DNA from: HXMU1420-13 sp965249965 | GTDB taxonomy: Bacteria; Bacteroidota; Rhodothermia; Balneolales; Balneolaceae | Assembly (NCBI GenBank): GCA_965249965.1 | Contig: OZ252262.1 | Location: forward strand, 1,798,001-1,862,000 | Direction of reading: 5' to 3' | Length of the DNA: 64,000 nt | Shown: piece by piece, positions 26,615-36,334 of the stretch | Numbering within the stretch: position 1 is the first letter of the stretch | Layout of the letters: each line of letters starts with the position of its first letter | Translations under genes and position numbers: made by a program | The notes under the pieces: model-generated | Databases searched by the model: none | The model's input: the letters and a program-made list of their open reading frames with translations, nothing else | What the model was told of the DNA's origin: nothing

Positions 26615-26980
26615 TTAGATAGATAATAGATATCCAACGGGAAGAAAAAGCAAGCTTATAATCAGTAAAACGAGTCGAAAACGGGTGCTGATAAGAACTT
26701 CGTTATAAAAAAGCCCAAAAGAATATGGGTTTTCGCTTAGCCAATTATAGTACAGGTTTCGGTGTACGGTGCCTAAAGCCATGGTAACATGCCCGTGAAT
26801 AATGGTGAGCATAAATGGCATCGAAAAAACAAATGCACCGATATATCGAAAAGCTTCGCCTATCCCAACTAACTTTGCTGCATAGTAATAGGGCCAGGCA
26901 AATAAGACAATCATAGGCACACTTAACACCCAATTGATAAGACTTATTCTGCGATAATTTGTTGGAGTAAGCTCTGACAT
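26615..26980 (-). CDS. Small integral membrane protein, unknown function
   Basis: This 121-residue protein has three hydrophobic segments (INWVLSVPMIVLFAWPYYYA; IGAFVFSMPFMLTIIHGHVTMALG; LVLLIISLLFLPVGYLLSI). His residues in HGHVTMALGTVHR could bind a metal, but I recognise no family. Its ATG shares one base with the ald stop (TAATG), so it is coupled to ald. A link to alanine metabolism is not implied by the sequence. Confidence 0.55.
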   Translation of the reverse strand: MSELTPTNYRRISLINWVLSVPMIVLFAWPYYYAAKLVGIGEAFRYIGAFVFSMPFMLTIIHGHVTMALGTVHRNLYYNWLSENPYSFGLFYNEVLISTRFRLVLLIISLLFLPVGYLLSI

Positions 26981-28194
26981 TAAATCTGGGAAGCGATCAA
27001 CATTTCGATTTCGCGGTAAGGCATACCAAACATTGCACTCAAAGATTTCTTTGTGAGATTATTTTTGTAAGTATAAGTACCATTGCGAAGAGCAACATTC
27101 TCCCATAAACACTCTTTAATTCCACCTGCGTCTCCTATAGCTAAAATGTATGGTACAAGTACATTATTGAGGGCATAAGTTGCCGTTCTGGCCACATTTG
27201 AAGGAATATTTGGAACACAATAGTGGGTAACATCATGTGTTTTAAATACAGGATTAGAATGGGTGGTTGGTTTACTAGTTTCCACACAGCCACCCTGATC
27301 AATCACGGTATCAACAATTACACTTCCGGGTTTCATAGTGGCTACCATGTCTTCAGTAACTAAACATGGAGAACGATCACCTTCTGCCATAACAGCTCCG
27401 ATTATTACATCGGTAAATTTCAGAGCGTTACTTAAGTATTGTGAGTTTGCAACAGCGGTAATAATTCGCCGATCCAGCGCATTTTCTAAATGGCGCAAGG
27501 CGGCTAAATCATTATCCATTACAAAAACTTGTGCACCGTAGCCAAGAGCTGTTCTTGCTGCGTATTCGGCGGTGATTCCTGCACCTAAAATTACAACTGT
27601 AGCAGGCGGTACTCCTGAAATTCCACCTAACATAATTCCCTGGCCACCACTCAAACTTTCCATGTAATGCGCTGCAATTTGAACGGCAATGGATCCTGTA
27701 ATTTCATGCATCATACGAACAATGGGGAACTCTTTGTCTGATCCACGAATAAATTCGTATCCGATTCCTGTAACCGATTTTTTAGTAATTGCTTCAAAAT
27801 AATCAGACGTTTGATTTCCCAGATGCAAGGCAGAAATTATGCATTGATTTGGGGTGAGATGCTCAATTTCATTGGTTGAAAGGGGAGCTACTTTTAGGAT
27901 GAGCTCTGTTTTTTTAAACACTTCTTCGGCACTATAGGCAATTTCGGCCCCTGCTTCAGCATAATCACGATCGCTGAACTTCGCTTCGTCACCAGCACCT
28001 TTTTCGATAAAAATCTCATGCCCATTTGCACGTAAAACTGCCACTCCACCGGGAGTTAATGAAACCCTACGTTCGTCGTTTGAACGCTCTTTAGGTATTC
28101 CAATTTTTAGAGAAACTTCAGTTTTTGATCGAATTAGGTGCTTCTCTAATGTCTTACGACCAATTTCTTCAGTATCCAAAGGATGTATATCCAT
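26980..28194 (-). CDS. ald: Alanine dehydrogenase
   Basis: This 404-residue protein has the N-terminal block KIGIPKERSNDERRVSLTPGGV, substrate residues in IISALHLGNQ, the NAD-binding loop VVILGAGITAEYAARTALGYG and the family block GGCVETSKPTTH. It oxidises L-alanine to pyruvate with NAD. It carries about 28 extra residues before KIGIPKE compared with the short Bacillus-type enzymes; similar extensions are known in Bacteroidota. It heads a two-gene operon with a small membrane protein. Confidence 0.92.
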   Translation of the reverse strand: MDIHPLDTEEIGRKTLEKHLIRSKTEVSLKIGIPKERSNDERRVSLTPGGVAVLRANGHEIFIEKGAGDEAKFSDRDYAEAGAEIAYSAEEVFKKTELILKVAPLSTNEIEHLTPNQCIISALHLGNQTSDYFEAITKKSVTGIGYEFIRGSDKEFPIVRMMHEITGSIAVQIAAHYMESLSGGQGIMLGGISGVPPATVVILGAGITAEYAARTALGYGAQVFVMDNDLAALRHLENALDRRIITAVANSQYLSNALKFTDVIIGAVMAEGDRSPCLVTEDMVATMKPGSVIVDTVIDQGGCVETSKPTTHSNPVFKTHDVTHYCVPNIPSNVARTATYALNNVLVPYILAIGDAGGIKECLWENVALRNGTYTYKNNLTKKSLSAMFGMPYREIEMLIASQI

Positions 28195-28270
28195 AGACCG
28201 CGAAATTTGATGATTTTCGGAAGATAGTTAAATCAATTATCAATTAAGAATCACTCAATTAAGAATTGGA

Positions 28271-30268
28271 TTACTCGCCAATAAATTCCAAAAACTCTGC
28301 TTCATTCCAGATTGTAATTCCTAAATTCTGCGCTTTTGTAAGCTTAGATCCGGCAGAATCGCCAGCTAGAACATAATCTGTTTTTTTTGATACAGAGGAC
28401 GAGGTTTTACCGCCATGTTTCTCAATAATTTCAGCAGCTTGTTTACGGGAGAGAGAGGGTAAAGTCCCGGTTAACACTACCGTCATTCCTTCAAGTTTAG
28501 AGGATGCATACGCAATTTCCTCCATCTCGAATTGTAGCCCGGCAGCAATCAGTCGATCAATAATTTCATTATTCGTTTGATTATTGAAAAACTGAATGAC
28601 CGATTCAGCAATACGCGGACCAATCGAATCCACCGCCAGAAGCTGTTCTTCATCTGCTGATTTTAGTCTGGCCAGATTCGAGAACGCTTTTGAAAGATCT
28701 TTAGCAACCGTTTTTCCAACAAATCGAATACCCAACGCATAAAGTACTCGTTCAAATGGCTGTTCTTTACTTTTAGCAATTGCCTCAATTAAGTTTTTAG
28801 CTGATTTCTCAGCCATTCGTTCAAGAGGTGCAATCTGTTCAACCGACAATTCGTACAAATCCGCATAATTGGAAATCAATCCTTCAGTAACCAATTGATC
28901 AACCACTGATTCACCAAGTCCTTCAATATCCAAAGCATCTCGTGCAGCAAAGTGTTGGATTTTAATTCGAACCTGTGGCGGACAAACCGGATTTATGCAT
29001 CTCCAGGCAACTTCACCTTCATATTTAATAAGTTCAGCATTACACGCAGGGCAATTTGAAGGAAATTCAAATTTTGGTGATCGACCATCTCTATTTGGGT
29101 TCACAACACTGACAACCTGAGGTATAATTTCACCGGCTTTTTCAACTAAAACGGTATCTCCAATTCGAATGTCTTTTCGATGGATCTCTTCTTCGTTATG
29201 CAGTGATGCTCGTTTTACGGTAGTTCCGGCCAGTTGAACAGGTTCTAATTCCGCGACAGGAGTAATAGTACCCAGTCTGCCAACCTGTAGAGAAATGTCG
29301 TTAAGAACCGTTTCAACTTGTTCGGCCTCGAATTTAAATGCGATGGCCCATCTTGGAAATTTAGAGGTCGAACCTAGCTGGTCTCTCAAGTTACTTTGAT
29401 TGATTTTTATTACAACTCCATCTGTCTCATATGGGAGACTATGCCGTAATTCATCAAAATTGCTAATTACCTCTAGTACTTGATCAATAGTGGAGCAAAT
29501 TCTGGGATGTTCATTGTTCGGTAACCCAAAATCGCTTAAAATTTCGTTCTTTCGGGATTGTGTGATTTCCGGATCTTCCTGATCAAAAATTAAGTCGAAG
29601 GCAAAAAAGCGTATCGGGCGTTGAGCAACAGCTTTTGGATCCTGCATTTTTAAACTACCAGCCGTTGAGTTTCTAGGATTTGCAAAAACAGAAAGTCCTT
29701 CTTCTTCACGTCTTGCATTCATTCGAGCAAATGCTTCTCGCTCCATGTAGGCTTCTCCGCGCACTTCCACAGCTGCCGGGTAATCACCTTTCAATTCAAG
29801 AGGAATATCGTGCAAGGTCTTTAGATTCTTTGTGATATCATCGCCTTTTTGTCCGTCACCACGAGTTGCACCCAGTACGAGCTTCCCATTTTCATAGCGG
29901 AGGCGAATCGAAGCCCCATCAAATTTTAGTTCAACAAAATAATCGTACTTATCGTGACCCAGAATTTTTTGAACCCGCCCATCAAAATCTCTGAGTTCTT
30001 GTTCGTTGTACGTATTATCCAGGCTTAAGAGTGGAACGGGATGTTGAACCGTTTCAAATTGCGAAGACACATCACCACCCACACGTTTTGTAGGAGAGTC
30101 TGCGGTGGATAAATCGAATTCTGTTTCTAGTTTATCCAACTCTTTTAGCGACTCATCAAAATCTTTGTCGCTCATAAAGGGCTGGGCGTCCAGGTAATAG
30201 GCATCGTTCGCTTTATTCAGCAGCGCTTTTAGTTCATCAACTCGTTGCTTTGCCTGGTCGCGAGTCAT
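28271..30268 (-). CDS. ligA: NAD-dependent DNA ligase
   Basis: This 665-residue LigA has the Ia domain (ANDAYYLDAQPFMSDKDFD), the adenylation Lys115 in VELKFDGAS, and VRGEAYM. An OB region is followed by a Cys4 zinc finger (CPACNAELI...CINPVCPPQ), helix-hairpin-helix repeats and a C-terminal BRCT domain (LTGTLPSLSRKQAAEIIEKHGG). It is the replicative ligase, separate from the ATP-dependent repair ligase at 2.2 kb. It is transcribed just after the RodZ-like gene (6-bp gap). Confidence 0.96.
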   Translation of the reverse strand: MTRDQAKQRVDELKALLNKANDAYYLDAQPFMSDKDFDESLKELDKLETEFDLSTADSPTKRVGGDVSSQFETVQHPVPLLSLDNTYNEQELRDFDGRVQKILGHDKYDYFVELKFDGASIRLRYENGKLVLGATRGDGQKGDDITKNLKTLHDIPLELKGDYPAAVEVRGEAYMEREAFARMNARREEEGLSVFANPRNSTAGSLKMQDPKAVAQRPIRFFAFDLIFDQEDPEITQSRKNEILSDFGLPNNEHPRICSTIDQVLEVISNFDELRHSLPYETDGVVIKINQSNLRDQLGSTSKFPRWAIAFKFEAEQVETVLNDISLQVGRLGTITPVAELEPVQLAGTTVKRASLHNEEEIHRKDIRIGDTVLVEKAGEIIPQVVSVVNPNRDGRSPKFEFPSNCPACNAELIKYEGEVAWRCINPVCPPQVRIKIQHFAARDALDIEGLGESVVDQLVTEGLISNYADLYELSVEQIAPLERMAEKSAKNLIEAIAKSKEQPFERVLYALGIRFVGKTVAKDLSKAFSNLARLKSADEEQLLAVDSIGPRIAESVIQFFNNQTNNEIIDRLIAAGLQFEMEEIAYASSKLEGMTVVLTGTLPSLSRKQAAEIIEKHGGKTSSSVSKKTDYVLAGDSAGSKLTKAQNLGITIWNEAEFLEFIGE

Positions 30269-30274
30269 GACGAA

Positions 30275-31354
30275 TTAGTTTTGAAGTGGAAAAACTAAAC
30301 TATCCGGAGCTCCAACATCATATGGAAATTCGCTCGATGGTTGTACGAAGTATTCTTCACTATTTAGGACACTACGAGTTAGCAGTATTGAATCGAACGT
30401 ATCGTCGTAATAATTTCCAAAAGGATCATCGATAACATGCCCGTTAAACATCAATAGGAATCGAGTGTATTGTCCCCGAACAAGAAGTGTATCAACAAAG
30501 TTGAAATTATAAGCCTGACCCTGTTCCATCCAGAATGGATTTGTGCGCCAATTAAAATCGGAGGTTACGCGGATAGGCTCTAGTTTATCGAATGCAGCAT
30601 ACACAGTAACAGTGAGTGTGTCTGATATTGCATTAGAAAATGTGCTCACTTGTTCGCTAATAGTGCTTGGAGCTTGAACCACTGTTTCTGAATTAGTGTC
30701 AATTGTTGAGAGTTCCGGTGAGCTTACCTCACTGCTGTCTTCTATGATGTTTGCAATTAAAGGTGAATCGTTTGTTTCGATTGGATCAGTTATTGCAGCG
30801 TCATCATTAGATGAAAACAGCCCAAAAATGGGTTCACGGAAAACGAAAATAAGTACAGCGGCAATTACAATTACTAATGCTATAATGACCGGTACTACTA
30901 CTTTTGGATTCGTGGCCGGAGTACTGAATCGTTTACCTAAATCAGCCCAATTTACATTTTCGACAGTTGGTGTTGGCTTTTGAGGTGCTTCCTCAATATC
31001 CGGTTTGATAAGAATCGGTTCACTTTTTTCATCTGAATCGTCTAAAACATCTGGCTTGATGAGAGGAGCATGCTTTTTGGCTAACTCTTCGTCTAATATC
31101 ATGCCTGGTTCATAAATACCAGCTTCGATAGAGTCTAGCGCTGAAACTATTAGTTCGTCTGGTATTCTTAACGCTTTGGCATAACTGCGAACAAAACTAC
31201 GTGTATAGGTTTTATTCGTTTCTATCTCTGAGAAAATAGAATCGTTTTCAATGGATTTTAAAACATGAGCCGGGATTTTAATCTGGCCTTGGACTTCTTC
31301 AAGCGAGAGCTCCAATTTAATCCGCACAGCAGCTAAGTCTTTCCCAAGCGACAT
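30275..31354 (-). CDS. RodZ-like protein: cytoplasmic helix-turn-helix, one membrane pass, C-terminal beta domain
   Basis: In this 359-residue protein residues 1-85 form a Cro-like HTH of the RodZ kind (LKSIENDSIFSEIETNKTYTRSFVRSYAKALRI). A long acidic linker precedes a membrane segment near residues 155-172 (VVVPVIIALVIVIAAVLIFVF). The outer part ends in a beta-rich region (VTVYAAFDKLEPIRVTSDF) reminiscent of DUF4115. RodZ proteins link MreB filaments to cell-wall synthesis; the similarity of layout is clear, but orthology is not tested. It precedes ligA in the same operon. Confidence 0.72.
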   Translation of the reverse strand: MSLGKDLAAVRIKLELSLEEVQGQIKIPAHVLKSIENDSIFSEIETNKTYTRSFVRSYAKALRIPDELIVSALDSIEAGIYEPGMILDEELAKKHAPLIKPDVLDDSDEKSEPILIKPDIEEAPQKPTPTVENVNWADLGKRFSTPATNPKVVVPVIIALVIVIAAVLIFVFREPIFGLFSSNDDAAITDPIETNDSPLIANIIEDSSEVSSPELSTIDTNSETVVQAPSTISEQVSTFSNAISDTLTVTVYAAFDKLEPIRVTSDFNWRTNPFWMEQGQAYNFNFVDTLLVRGQYTRFLLMFNGHVIDDPFGNYYDDTFDSILLTRSVLNSEEYFVQPSSEFPYDVGAPDSLVFPLQN

Positions 31355-31445
31355 AATTAGTGATCCAATTTATTCTTTGTGATTTTGAGCGCAAACTAAG
31401 TAATTAAAGCGTTCATGAAAAGTAAATGGGGGATTTTTTGATAAC

Positions 31446-32144
31446 ATGAAAATTGCATTGAACTTTTATCGCGATGGGTTAAAAAATATGCTCTTTCCGC
31501 ATGTTTGTGAGATTTGTGGTCACCAAATGCCCGAGCAGTTTTCTTTTGTTTGTGAACCATGTTTATCAAATAAATTTGAAGAGATCGATAATAGTGAAGG
31601 AAAGCAGGAGCAAATTCTATTACCAGAGTATGTTCTAGATCAATTTGCAATGTGGAAATTCGACAAAGGTGGATATTTACAAGATTTACTGCATAATTTA
31701 AAATACCGCCATCTTCCAGGAGTTGGGGTTGATTTGGGCAAACAATTAGGGAAAAAATTATTACAGAATTATGCAATGATTGGGGATCATTCGTGGCTAT
31801 TGATACCTGTTCCACTTCATTATAAAAAGGAAAAAATAAGAGGGTATAATCAAGCTAAGGTCATTTCTGAAGGGATTTCAAAAGTTACTAAGCTGGCAGT
31901 TATAGATAAGAGTTCAGTAATTCGAGTTAAAAATACAAAAACACAAACTGGATTTAGTCTAACAAAAAGGAATGCTAATATTTCTAAAGCATTTAAAGTG
32001 GTAGATAAAACTGTTTTAAAAAATCGCCATTGTATTATTGTAGATGATGTATTTACAACTGGAGCAACAACCTTTGAATTAGCCAAAGAACTTAAAAATG
32101 TAGGAGCAGGAAAAATTTTGATCGTAACCATTGCATCAGCCTGA
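31446..32144 (+). CDS. comF: ComF-type phosphoribosyltransferase-domain protein
   Basis: This 232-residue protein has an N-terminal Cys4 zinc finger (HVCEICGHQM...FVCEPC), a double-zinc-ribbon remnant, and a C-terminal PRTase domain with the PRPP loop CIIVDDVFTTGATT. ComF proteins take part in DNA uptake and competence in several bacteria; the biochemical role remains uncertain. It starts a rightward run of genes, divergent from the RodZ-like gene by about 90 bp. Confidence 0.88.
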   Translation: MKIALNFYRDGLKNMLFPHVCEICGHQMPEQFSFVCEPCLSNKFEEIDNSEGKQEQILLPEYVLDQFAMWKFDKGGYLQDLLHNLKYRHLPGVGVDLGKQLGKKLLQNYAMIGDHSWLLIPVPLHYKKEKIRGYNQAKVISEGISKVTKLAVIDKSSVIRVKNTKTQTGFSLTKRNANISKAFKVVDKTVLKNRHCIIVDDVFTTGATTFELAKELKNVGAGKILIVTIASA

Positions 32145-32176
32145 TTCAAACCAACAATCGCCGTATATTTACTGAT

Positions 32177-32848
32177 ATGACAAGAAAAGCTGGCTCTGGA
32201 AAATGGCAAATGATGGAAATGCCCGATGGAATTACAACATCGAATGGCGCCTGGTATCATATCACAAGAAATCAAATTGAAGAATATGTACCTGGATTAC
32301 TCAAAAAAGTAAGACTCGAAAGAATTATTCAGCAAGCAGATGCGTGGGTTGTAAGTGCTGATGGTTTAGCTTTACTATTATATTTTGTTTTACTCTTTTT
32401 ATGGATGTCTCCATTTATTGCTTTTGTAATTGCATTATTTTTTTATTTCGTTTGGTATTCAAACACAAGTGTATTTACCAGTGTCTGGGCTTCCCGCTTG
32501 ATGCAAATTTATGCGAATGACGGTTTTCTATACGGAGTTTCAGCGCTGTTACTAATTGGTATTTCATTCAATATAGATGGGTCAATATCATTTTTACCGT
32601 CGGGCATGGTTTCTGTATGGTATGGAATTGGATTAGTATTCTTATTTAAAGTTGGACTGCTTCGTTTGTTATTAAAATGGATAGATTCTAAAAGTTCGAA
32701 ATCGAAGATTGACAGGCAGGATAGAATTCTTAATATGTTGCTTATTCGGTATGGGATGCATCATGGAATATTGACCAAAAGTGTAAACGAAATGCAAGAC
32801 GAATTGATTAGACTACAAAACTATCATAAGACGAGAAAGAAGCCTTGA
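32177..32848 (+). CDS. Membrane protein of unknown function
   Basis: This 223-residue protein has a hydrophilic first 50 residues (WQMMEMPDGITTSNGAWYHIT, then a helical stretch), three or four membrane segments (ALLLYFVLLFLWMSPFIAFVIALFFYFVWY; LYGVSALLLIGISFNIDG; MVSVWYGIGLVFLFKVGLL) and a basic C-terminal helix. I recognise no family. It overlaps the histidine phosphatase start by 4 bp and follows comF by 32 bp, so it sits inside a three-gene operon. Confidence 0.6.
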   Translation: MTRKAGSGKWQMMEMPDGITTSNGAWYHITRNQIEEYVPGLLKKVRLERIIQQADAWVVSADGLALLLYFVLLFLWMSPFIAFVIALFFYFVWYSNTSVFTSVWASRLMQIYANDGFLYGVSALLLIGISFNIDGSISFLPSGMVSVWYGIGLVFLFKVGLLRLLLKWIDSKSSKSKIDRQDRILNMLLIRYGMHHGILTKSVNEMQDELIRLQNYHKTRKKP

Positions 32849-33471
32849 AGTACTTTTATATTATTCGTCACGGAGAAACCGAATTCAATAAATCAAAAAA
32901 GCTACAGGGGCGGGGAATAGATGCTTCATTAAATGAAAAGGGAAAGGAGCAAGCCAAAGCAATTGCTGAAGCTTTAATAAATAAGCCTATCACAAAAATT
33001 ATTACGAGTAGTTTAAAACGCACGAAGGAATCAGCAGCTCCACTTATCGATGCTATCCAGCCAGAAGTAGAAAGCTATGCCGATCTTGATGAAATGAGTT
33101 TTGGTGATTTTGAAGGAAGTTCATTTTATGAAGTACAAGAGTATCTAAAATATTTGCAAAAAGAATGGAGCCTCGGTAATACCGATATCGTGGTTCCTGG
33201 AGGAGAATCACCCAATGAAGTGTATGAAAGGGCGACAAATAGACTCATTAAAATTGCTGAAAACAGCTCTGACAATCATATCGCGATTTTCATACACGGA
33301 AGATTAATCAGAATTTTACTTGCTGGGATTCTTGGACTTGGACTTCAACATATGCAAGATATAAAACATGAAAATGGAGCTATAAATATTTTGAAATGGG
33401 AGAGTGGAGTATTCAGCTCGGTGAGCTTAAATGAAACGAGTCATCTTAAACATTTGAAAGATATAGCTTGA
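32845..33471 (+). CDS. Histidine phosphatase family protein (phosphoglycerate-mutase-like)
   Basis: This 208-residue cytosolic protein has the catalytic RHGETEFN motif at residues 8-15, SSLKRTKESAAPL with the second Arg, DLDEMSFGDFEG with the acid, and IFIHGRLIRILL with the second His. The start is a TTG, overlapping the stop of the previous gene (TTGA). Substrates in this superfamily range from sugar phosphates to alpha-ribazole phosphate and cannot be assigned here. Confidence 0.87.
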   Translation: MKYFYIIRHGETEFNKSKKLQGRGIDASLNEKGKEQAKAIAEALINKPITKIITSSLKRTKESAAPLIDAIQPEVESYADLDEMSFGDFEGSSFYEVQEYLKYLQKEWSLGNTDIVVPGGESPNEVYERATNRLIKIAENSSDNHIAIFIHGRLIRILLAGILGLGLQHMQDIKHENGAINILKWESGVFSSVSLNETSHLKHLKDIA

Positions 33472-33480
33472 TAAATATTT

Positions 33481-33506
33481 ATCGCTCTGCTAAAGAGCAG
33501 GACGAT
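33481..33506. other. Inverted repeat between the phosphatase gene and ubiE
   Basis: The sequence ATCGCTCTGCT-AAAG-AGCAGGACGAT can fold into an 11-pair stem with one mismatch and a 4-base loop. An A-run, not a T-run, follows on the plus strand, so it is not a classical terminator in either direction. It may mark a transcript end or a processing site between two gene groups. Confidence 0.4.
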
Positions 33507-33587
33507 AAAAAAGACTGTATCTTAGTTGGCTAGGAAAGAACCAATCAATCAAGATTATGGTTATACAACCAAATCTAACCGACAATT

Positions 33588-34277
33588 ATGAGTGAAAAAG
33601 TAAGGTCGATGTTTGCAGATATTGCAGACGATTACGACCGCATAAATACCGTTCTATCTTTTGGAGTTCATCATGCTTGGAGAAGCAAGACCATAAAGGC
33701 TAGCGGAGCTAAAAAAGGGGATCATGTGCTGGATTGTGCCACCGGTACCGGCGATCTTGCAATTGAATTCAAGAAAGCAGTGGGAAAAGAAGGATACGTG
33801 TTAGGTACTGATTTTTGTGCTCCTATGATTGAGCCTGCTCCAGCAAAGGCTGCAAAAAAAGAACTAGAAGTGGACTTTGAAGTAGCTGATGCGATGGATT
33901 TACCCTACGAAGATAACCGCTTTGATATTGCGAGTATCTCATTTGGAATTCGAAATGTTGATGAGCCTGTTACCGCTTTAAAAGAAATGGCAAGGGTAGT
34001 AAAGCCGGGAGGACGAGTAGTTGTTTTAGAATTTGGCCAACCCAAAGGTGTAATGAAATTCCCTTATGAATTGTATTCACAACATATAATGCCGGCAATT
34101 GGAGGTTGGTTAAGCGGGAATCGTGAGGCCTATACATACCTGCCTAGAACCAGTGCCACCTTTCCGGCTGGTAAAAACTTTCTAAAGTTGATGGAAGAAT
34201 CAAATATGTTCATCGACTATAAAGCCATTCGGTTAACAGGTGGTATTGCATACATTTATGTAGGTCTGGTTCAATAA
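33588..34277 (+). CDS. ubiE: Demethylmenaquinone methyltransferase
   Basis: This 229-residue class I SAM methyltransferase opens with MFADIADDYDRINTVLSFGVHHAWR, the UbiE/MenG signature. It carries the SAM loop VLDCATGTGDLAIEF and the later family block IASISFGIRNVDEPVTALKEM. It does the last methylation step of menaquinone synthesis. This fits a menaquinone-linked succinate:quinone oxidoreductase (53-56.6 kb). No ubiquinone genes are seen in the window. Confidence 0.94.
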   Translation: MSEKVRSMFADIADDYDRINTVLSFGVHHAWRSKTIKASGAKKGDHVLDCATGTGDLAIEFKKAVGKEGYVLGTDFCAPMIEPAPAKAAKKELEVDFEVADAMDLPYEDNRFDIASISFGIRNVDEPVTALKEMARVVKPGGRVVVLEFGQPKGVMKFPYELYSQHIMPAIGGWLSGNREAYTYLPRTSATFPAGKNFLKLMEESNMFIDYKAIRLTGGIAYIYVGLVQ

Positions 34278-34310
34278 TTGTATATTCGCACTCCATTTAA
34301 TATTTGACAT

Positions 34311-34745
34311 ATGCTAATAGAAGAAATAAAGAAAGTTATTCCTCATCGGTACCCTTTTTTGTTGGTTGATAGAGTATTGGAGATTGAAGAAAATAAAATC
34401 ACAGCGATCAAAAATGTGACAGCAAACGAAGAGTTTTTTAACGGGCATTTCCCGGGGCAACCTATAATGCCGGGAGTTTTGCAAGTAGAAGCTTTAGCAC
34501 AAACTGGTGCAATTTTTCTGATGAAAGAAAAAGTGGAAGATCCTGATAATCATTTAATGGTATTTACGGGCATCAAAAACTGCAGATTCCGCCGCCAGGT
34601 GGTACCCGGTGATCAGCTCAAACTGGAAGTAGAACTTACAGCAATGCGTAGAAATTTTGGAACAATGATTGGCATAGCATCTGTGGACGGTGAAGTGGCT
34701 TGTGAAATCGAGTGTTCTGCGGCTATTGTACCAAAAGAAGGATAA
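34311..34745 (+). CDS. fabZ: 3-hydroxyacyl-ACP dehydratase FabZ
   Basis: This 144-residue hot-dog fold enzyme has the family block IPHRYPFLLVDRV and the catalytic pair in FNGHFPGQPIMPGVLQVEALAQTGA. It dehydrates 3-hydroxyacyl-ACP in fatty-acid elongation. The length is typical of the monofunctional enzyme, not the LpxC-FabZ fusion known in other Bacteroidota. Its TAA shares a base with the panB ATG (TAATG). Confidence 0.95.
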   Translation: MLIEEIKKVIPHRYPFLLVDRVLEIEENKITAIKNVTANEEFFNGHFPGQPIMPGVLQVEALAQTGAIFLMKEKVEDPDNHLMVFTGIKNCRFRRQVVPGDQLKLEVELTAMRRNFGTMIGIASVDGEVACEIECSAAIVPKEG

Positions 34746-35575
34746 TGAGTACTCAAAAAGGGGGAGACGGACCGGCTAAAATTACTACGCAAACTGTAGT
34801 TGAGATGAAGCATCGCGGCGAGAAAATAGCAATGCTAACAGCCTATGATTTTACCATGGCTCAAATTATTGATCAAGCAGGTATCGAGATTATTTTAGTT
34901 GGTGATTCTGCAAGTAATGTAATGGCTGGCCATGATACAACGGTGCCCATTACCTTAGATCAGATGATTTATCATACCTCTTGCGTGGTTAGAGGTGTTG
35001 ACCGAGCTTTGGTAATTGCAGATCTACCCTTCATGAGCTATCAGGTTACTCCCAAAGATGCGTTAAATTCGGCGGGAAGAATGATGAAAGAGGCCGGCGC
35101 TCATGCAGTAAAAATGGAAGGTGGTTCAGCTATCATCAACACAGTTAAAAAAATTGTAGATGCTGGAATCCCGGTTATGGGTCATTTAGGGCTAACGCCT
35201 CAAAGTATCTACAAATTTGGCACCTATAAAGTACGTGCTCAGGAAGAAGAAGAGGCTGAATCTCTGTTAAAAGAGGCCAAATTACTTGAAGAAGCTGGTT
35301 GCTTTTCGATTGTGTTAGAAAAGATCCCAGCAAAACTAGCTAAGAAAGTTACCAGTGAAATTTCCATACCAACTATTGGAATTGGTGCCGGTGTAGACTG
35401 CGATGGTCAGGTTCTGGTAATTCACGATATGCTTGGAATGAACAAAGGGTTCAATCCACGGTTTTTACGCCGATATGCTGATATTCATACTACTATGACA
35501 GAAGCTGTTGAACAATATATTCAAGACATCAAAGATAAAGATTTTCCAAATCGAGATGAGCAATACGGAGCTTAG
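34745..35575 (+). CDS. panB: 3-methyl-2-oxobutanoate hydroxymethyltransferase
   Basis: This is a roughly 276-residue PanB. The ATG at 34745 is chosen because it is coupled to the fabZ stop and gives the standard start; an upstream frame extension at 34712 overlaps fabZ. Visible family blocks are AMLTAYDFTMAQIIDQAGIE, LVGDSASNVMAGHDTTVPI, GHLGLTPQSI and IGIGAGVDCDGQVLVIHDMLG. It catalyses the first committed step of pantothenate synthesis. coaBC for later CoA steps lies at 40.8-41.9 kb. Confidence 0.95.
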   Translation: MSTQKGGDGPAKITTQTVVEMKHRGEKIAMLTAYDFTMAQIIDQAGIEIILVGDSASNVMAGHDTTVPITLDQMIYHTSCVVRGVDRALVIADLPFMSYQVTPKDALNSAGRMMKEAGAHAVKMEGGSAIINTVKKIVDAGIPVMGHLGLTPQSIYKFGTYKVRAQEEEEAESLLKEAKLLEEAGCFSIVLEKIPAKLAKKVTSEISIPTIGIGAGVDCDGQVLVIHDMLGMNKGFNPRFLRRYADIHTTMTEAVEQYIQDIKDKDFPNRDEQYGA

Positions 35576-36334
35576 ATGAGCACCAAACCATATATTTTAG
35601 TTAGCAACGACGACGGAATTTTTTCAAATGGAATTAAAGCACTTGCCAAGGTTGCCGCAGAATTCGGCGAAGTGGTAATCGTTGCACCAGATCGCCAACA
35701 AAGTGCCGTTGGGCATGCCATTACTCTGGAAACTCCACTTCGATCTCAGAAAATGAAAGTGGATAATACCTATGAAGGTTTTGCAATTAATGGAACACCA
35801 GCCGATTCGGTAAAATTAGCGCACGATCAATTACTGGAAAGAAAACCAGATTTGGTGTTGAGTGGTATTAATCATGGAAGCAACGCAGGTATCAATATTT
35901 TATACTCAGGCACTGTTAGTGCCGCCACAGAAGGTACAGTTTTAGGCTATCCAAGTATCGCAGTAAGTTGTACAGAATATGATCTTGACGCAGAATTAAC
36001 TGGCTGTTTAGAGGCCGCCAGACGCGTGATTCGATTCGTGTTGGATAAAGGACTTCCAAAAGGGGTTACAATGAATGTGAATGCACCTGCCGGTGAATTT
36101 AAAGGGATTAAGTGGGCTCGTATGGCCGATAGCCAGTATGTCGAGGAATACGATGCACGTAAAGATCCGTTCGGTCGCCCATATTATTGGATGTCAGGCA
36201 GGTTTGAACTTCTGGATGACGGAAATGATGCCGACATAAAAATATTGAATGATGGTTTTGCTACCGTTACACCCATTCAATACGACCTTACCGACTACGA
36301 GATTCTTCGAAAGTTTGGGGAAGAAGATTTCTAA
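35576..36334 (+). CDS. surE: 5'/3'-nucleotidase SurE
   Basis: This 252-residue protein has the SurE N-terminus ILVSNDDGIFSNGIKAL with the metal-binding DD pair, VVIVAPDRQQSAVGHAITL, and VLSGINHGSNAGINILYSGTVSAATEG. It removes phosphate from nucleoside monophosphates and is linked to stationary-phase survival in other bacteria. The ATG directly follows the panB TAG. The 3' end overlaps ppa on the opposite strand by 4 bp. Confidence 0.95.
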   Translation: MSTKPYILVSNDDGIFSNGIKALAKVAAEFGEVVIVAPDRQQSAVGHAITLETPLRSQKMKVDNTYEGFAINGTPADSVKLAHDQLLERKPDLVLSGINHGSNAGINILYSGTVSAATEGTVLGYPSIAVSCTEYDLDAELTGCLEAARRVIRFVLDKGLPKGVTMNVNAPAGEFKGIKWARMADSQYVEEYDARKDPFGRPYYWMSGRFELLDDGNDADIKILNDGFATVTPIQYDLTDYEILRKFGEEDF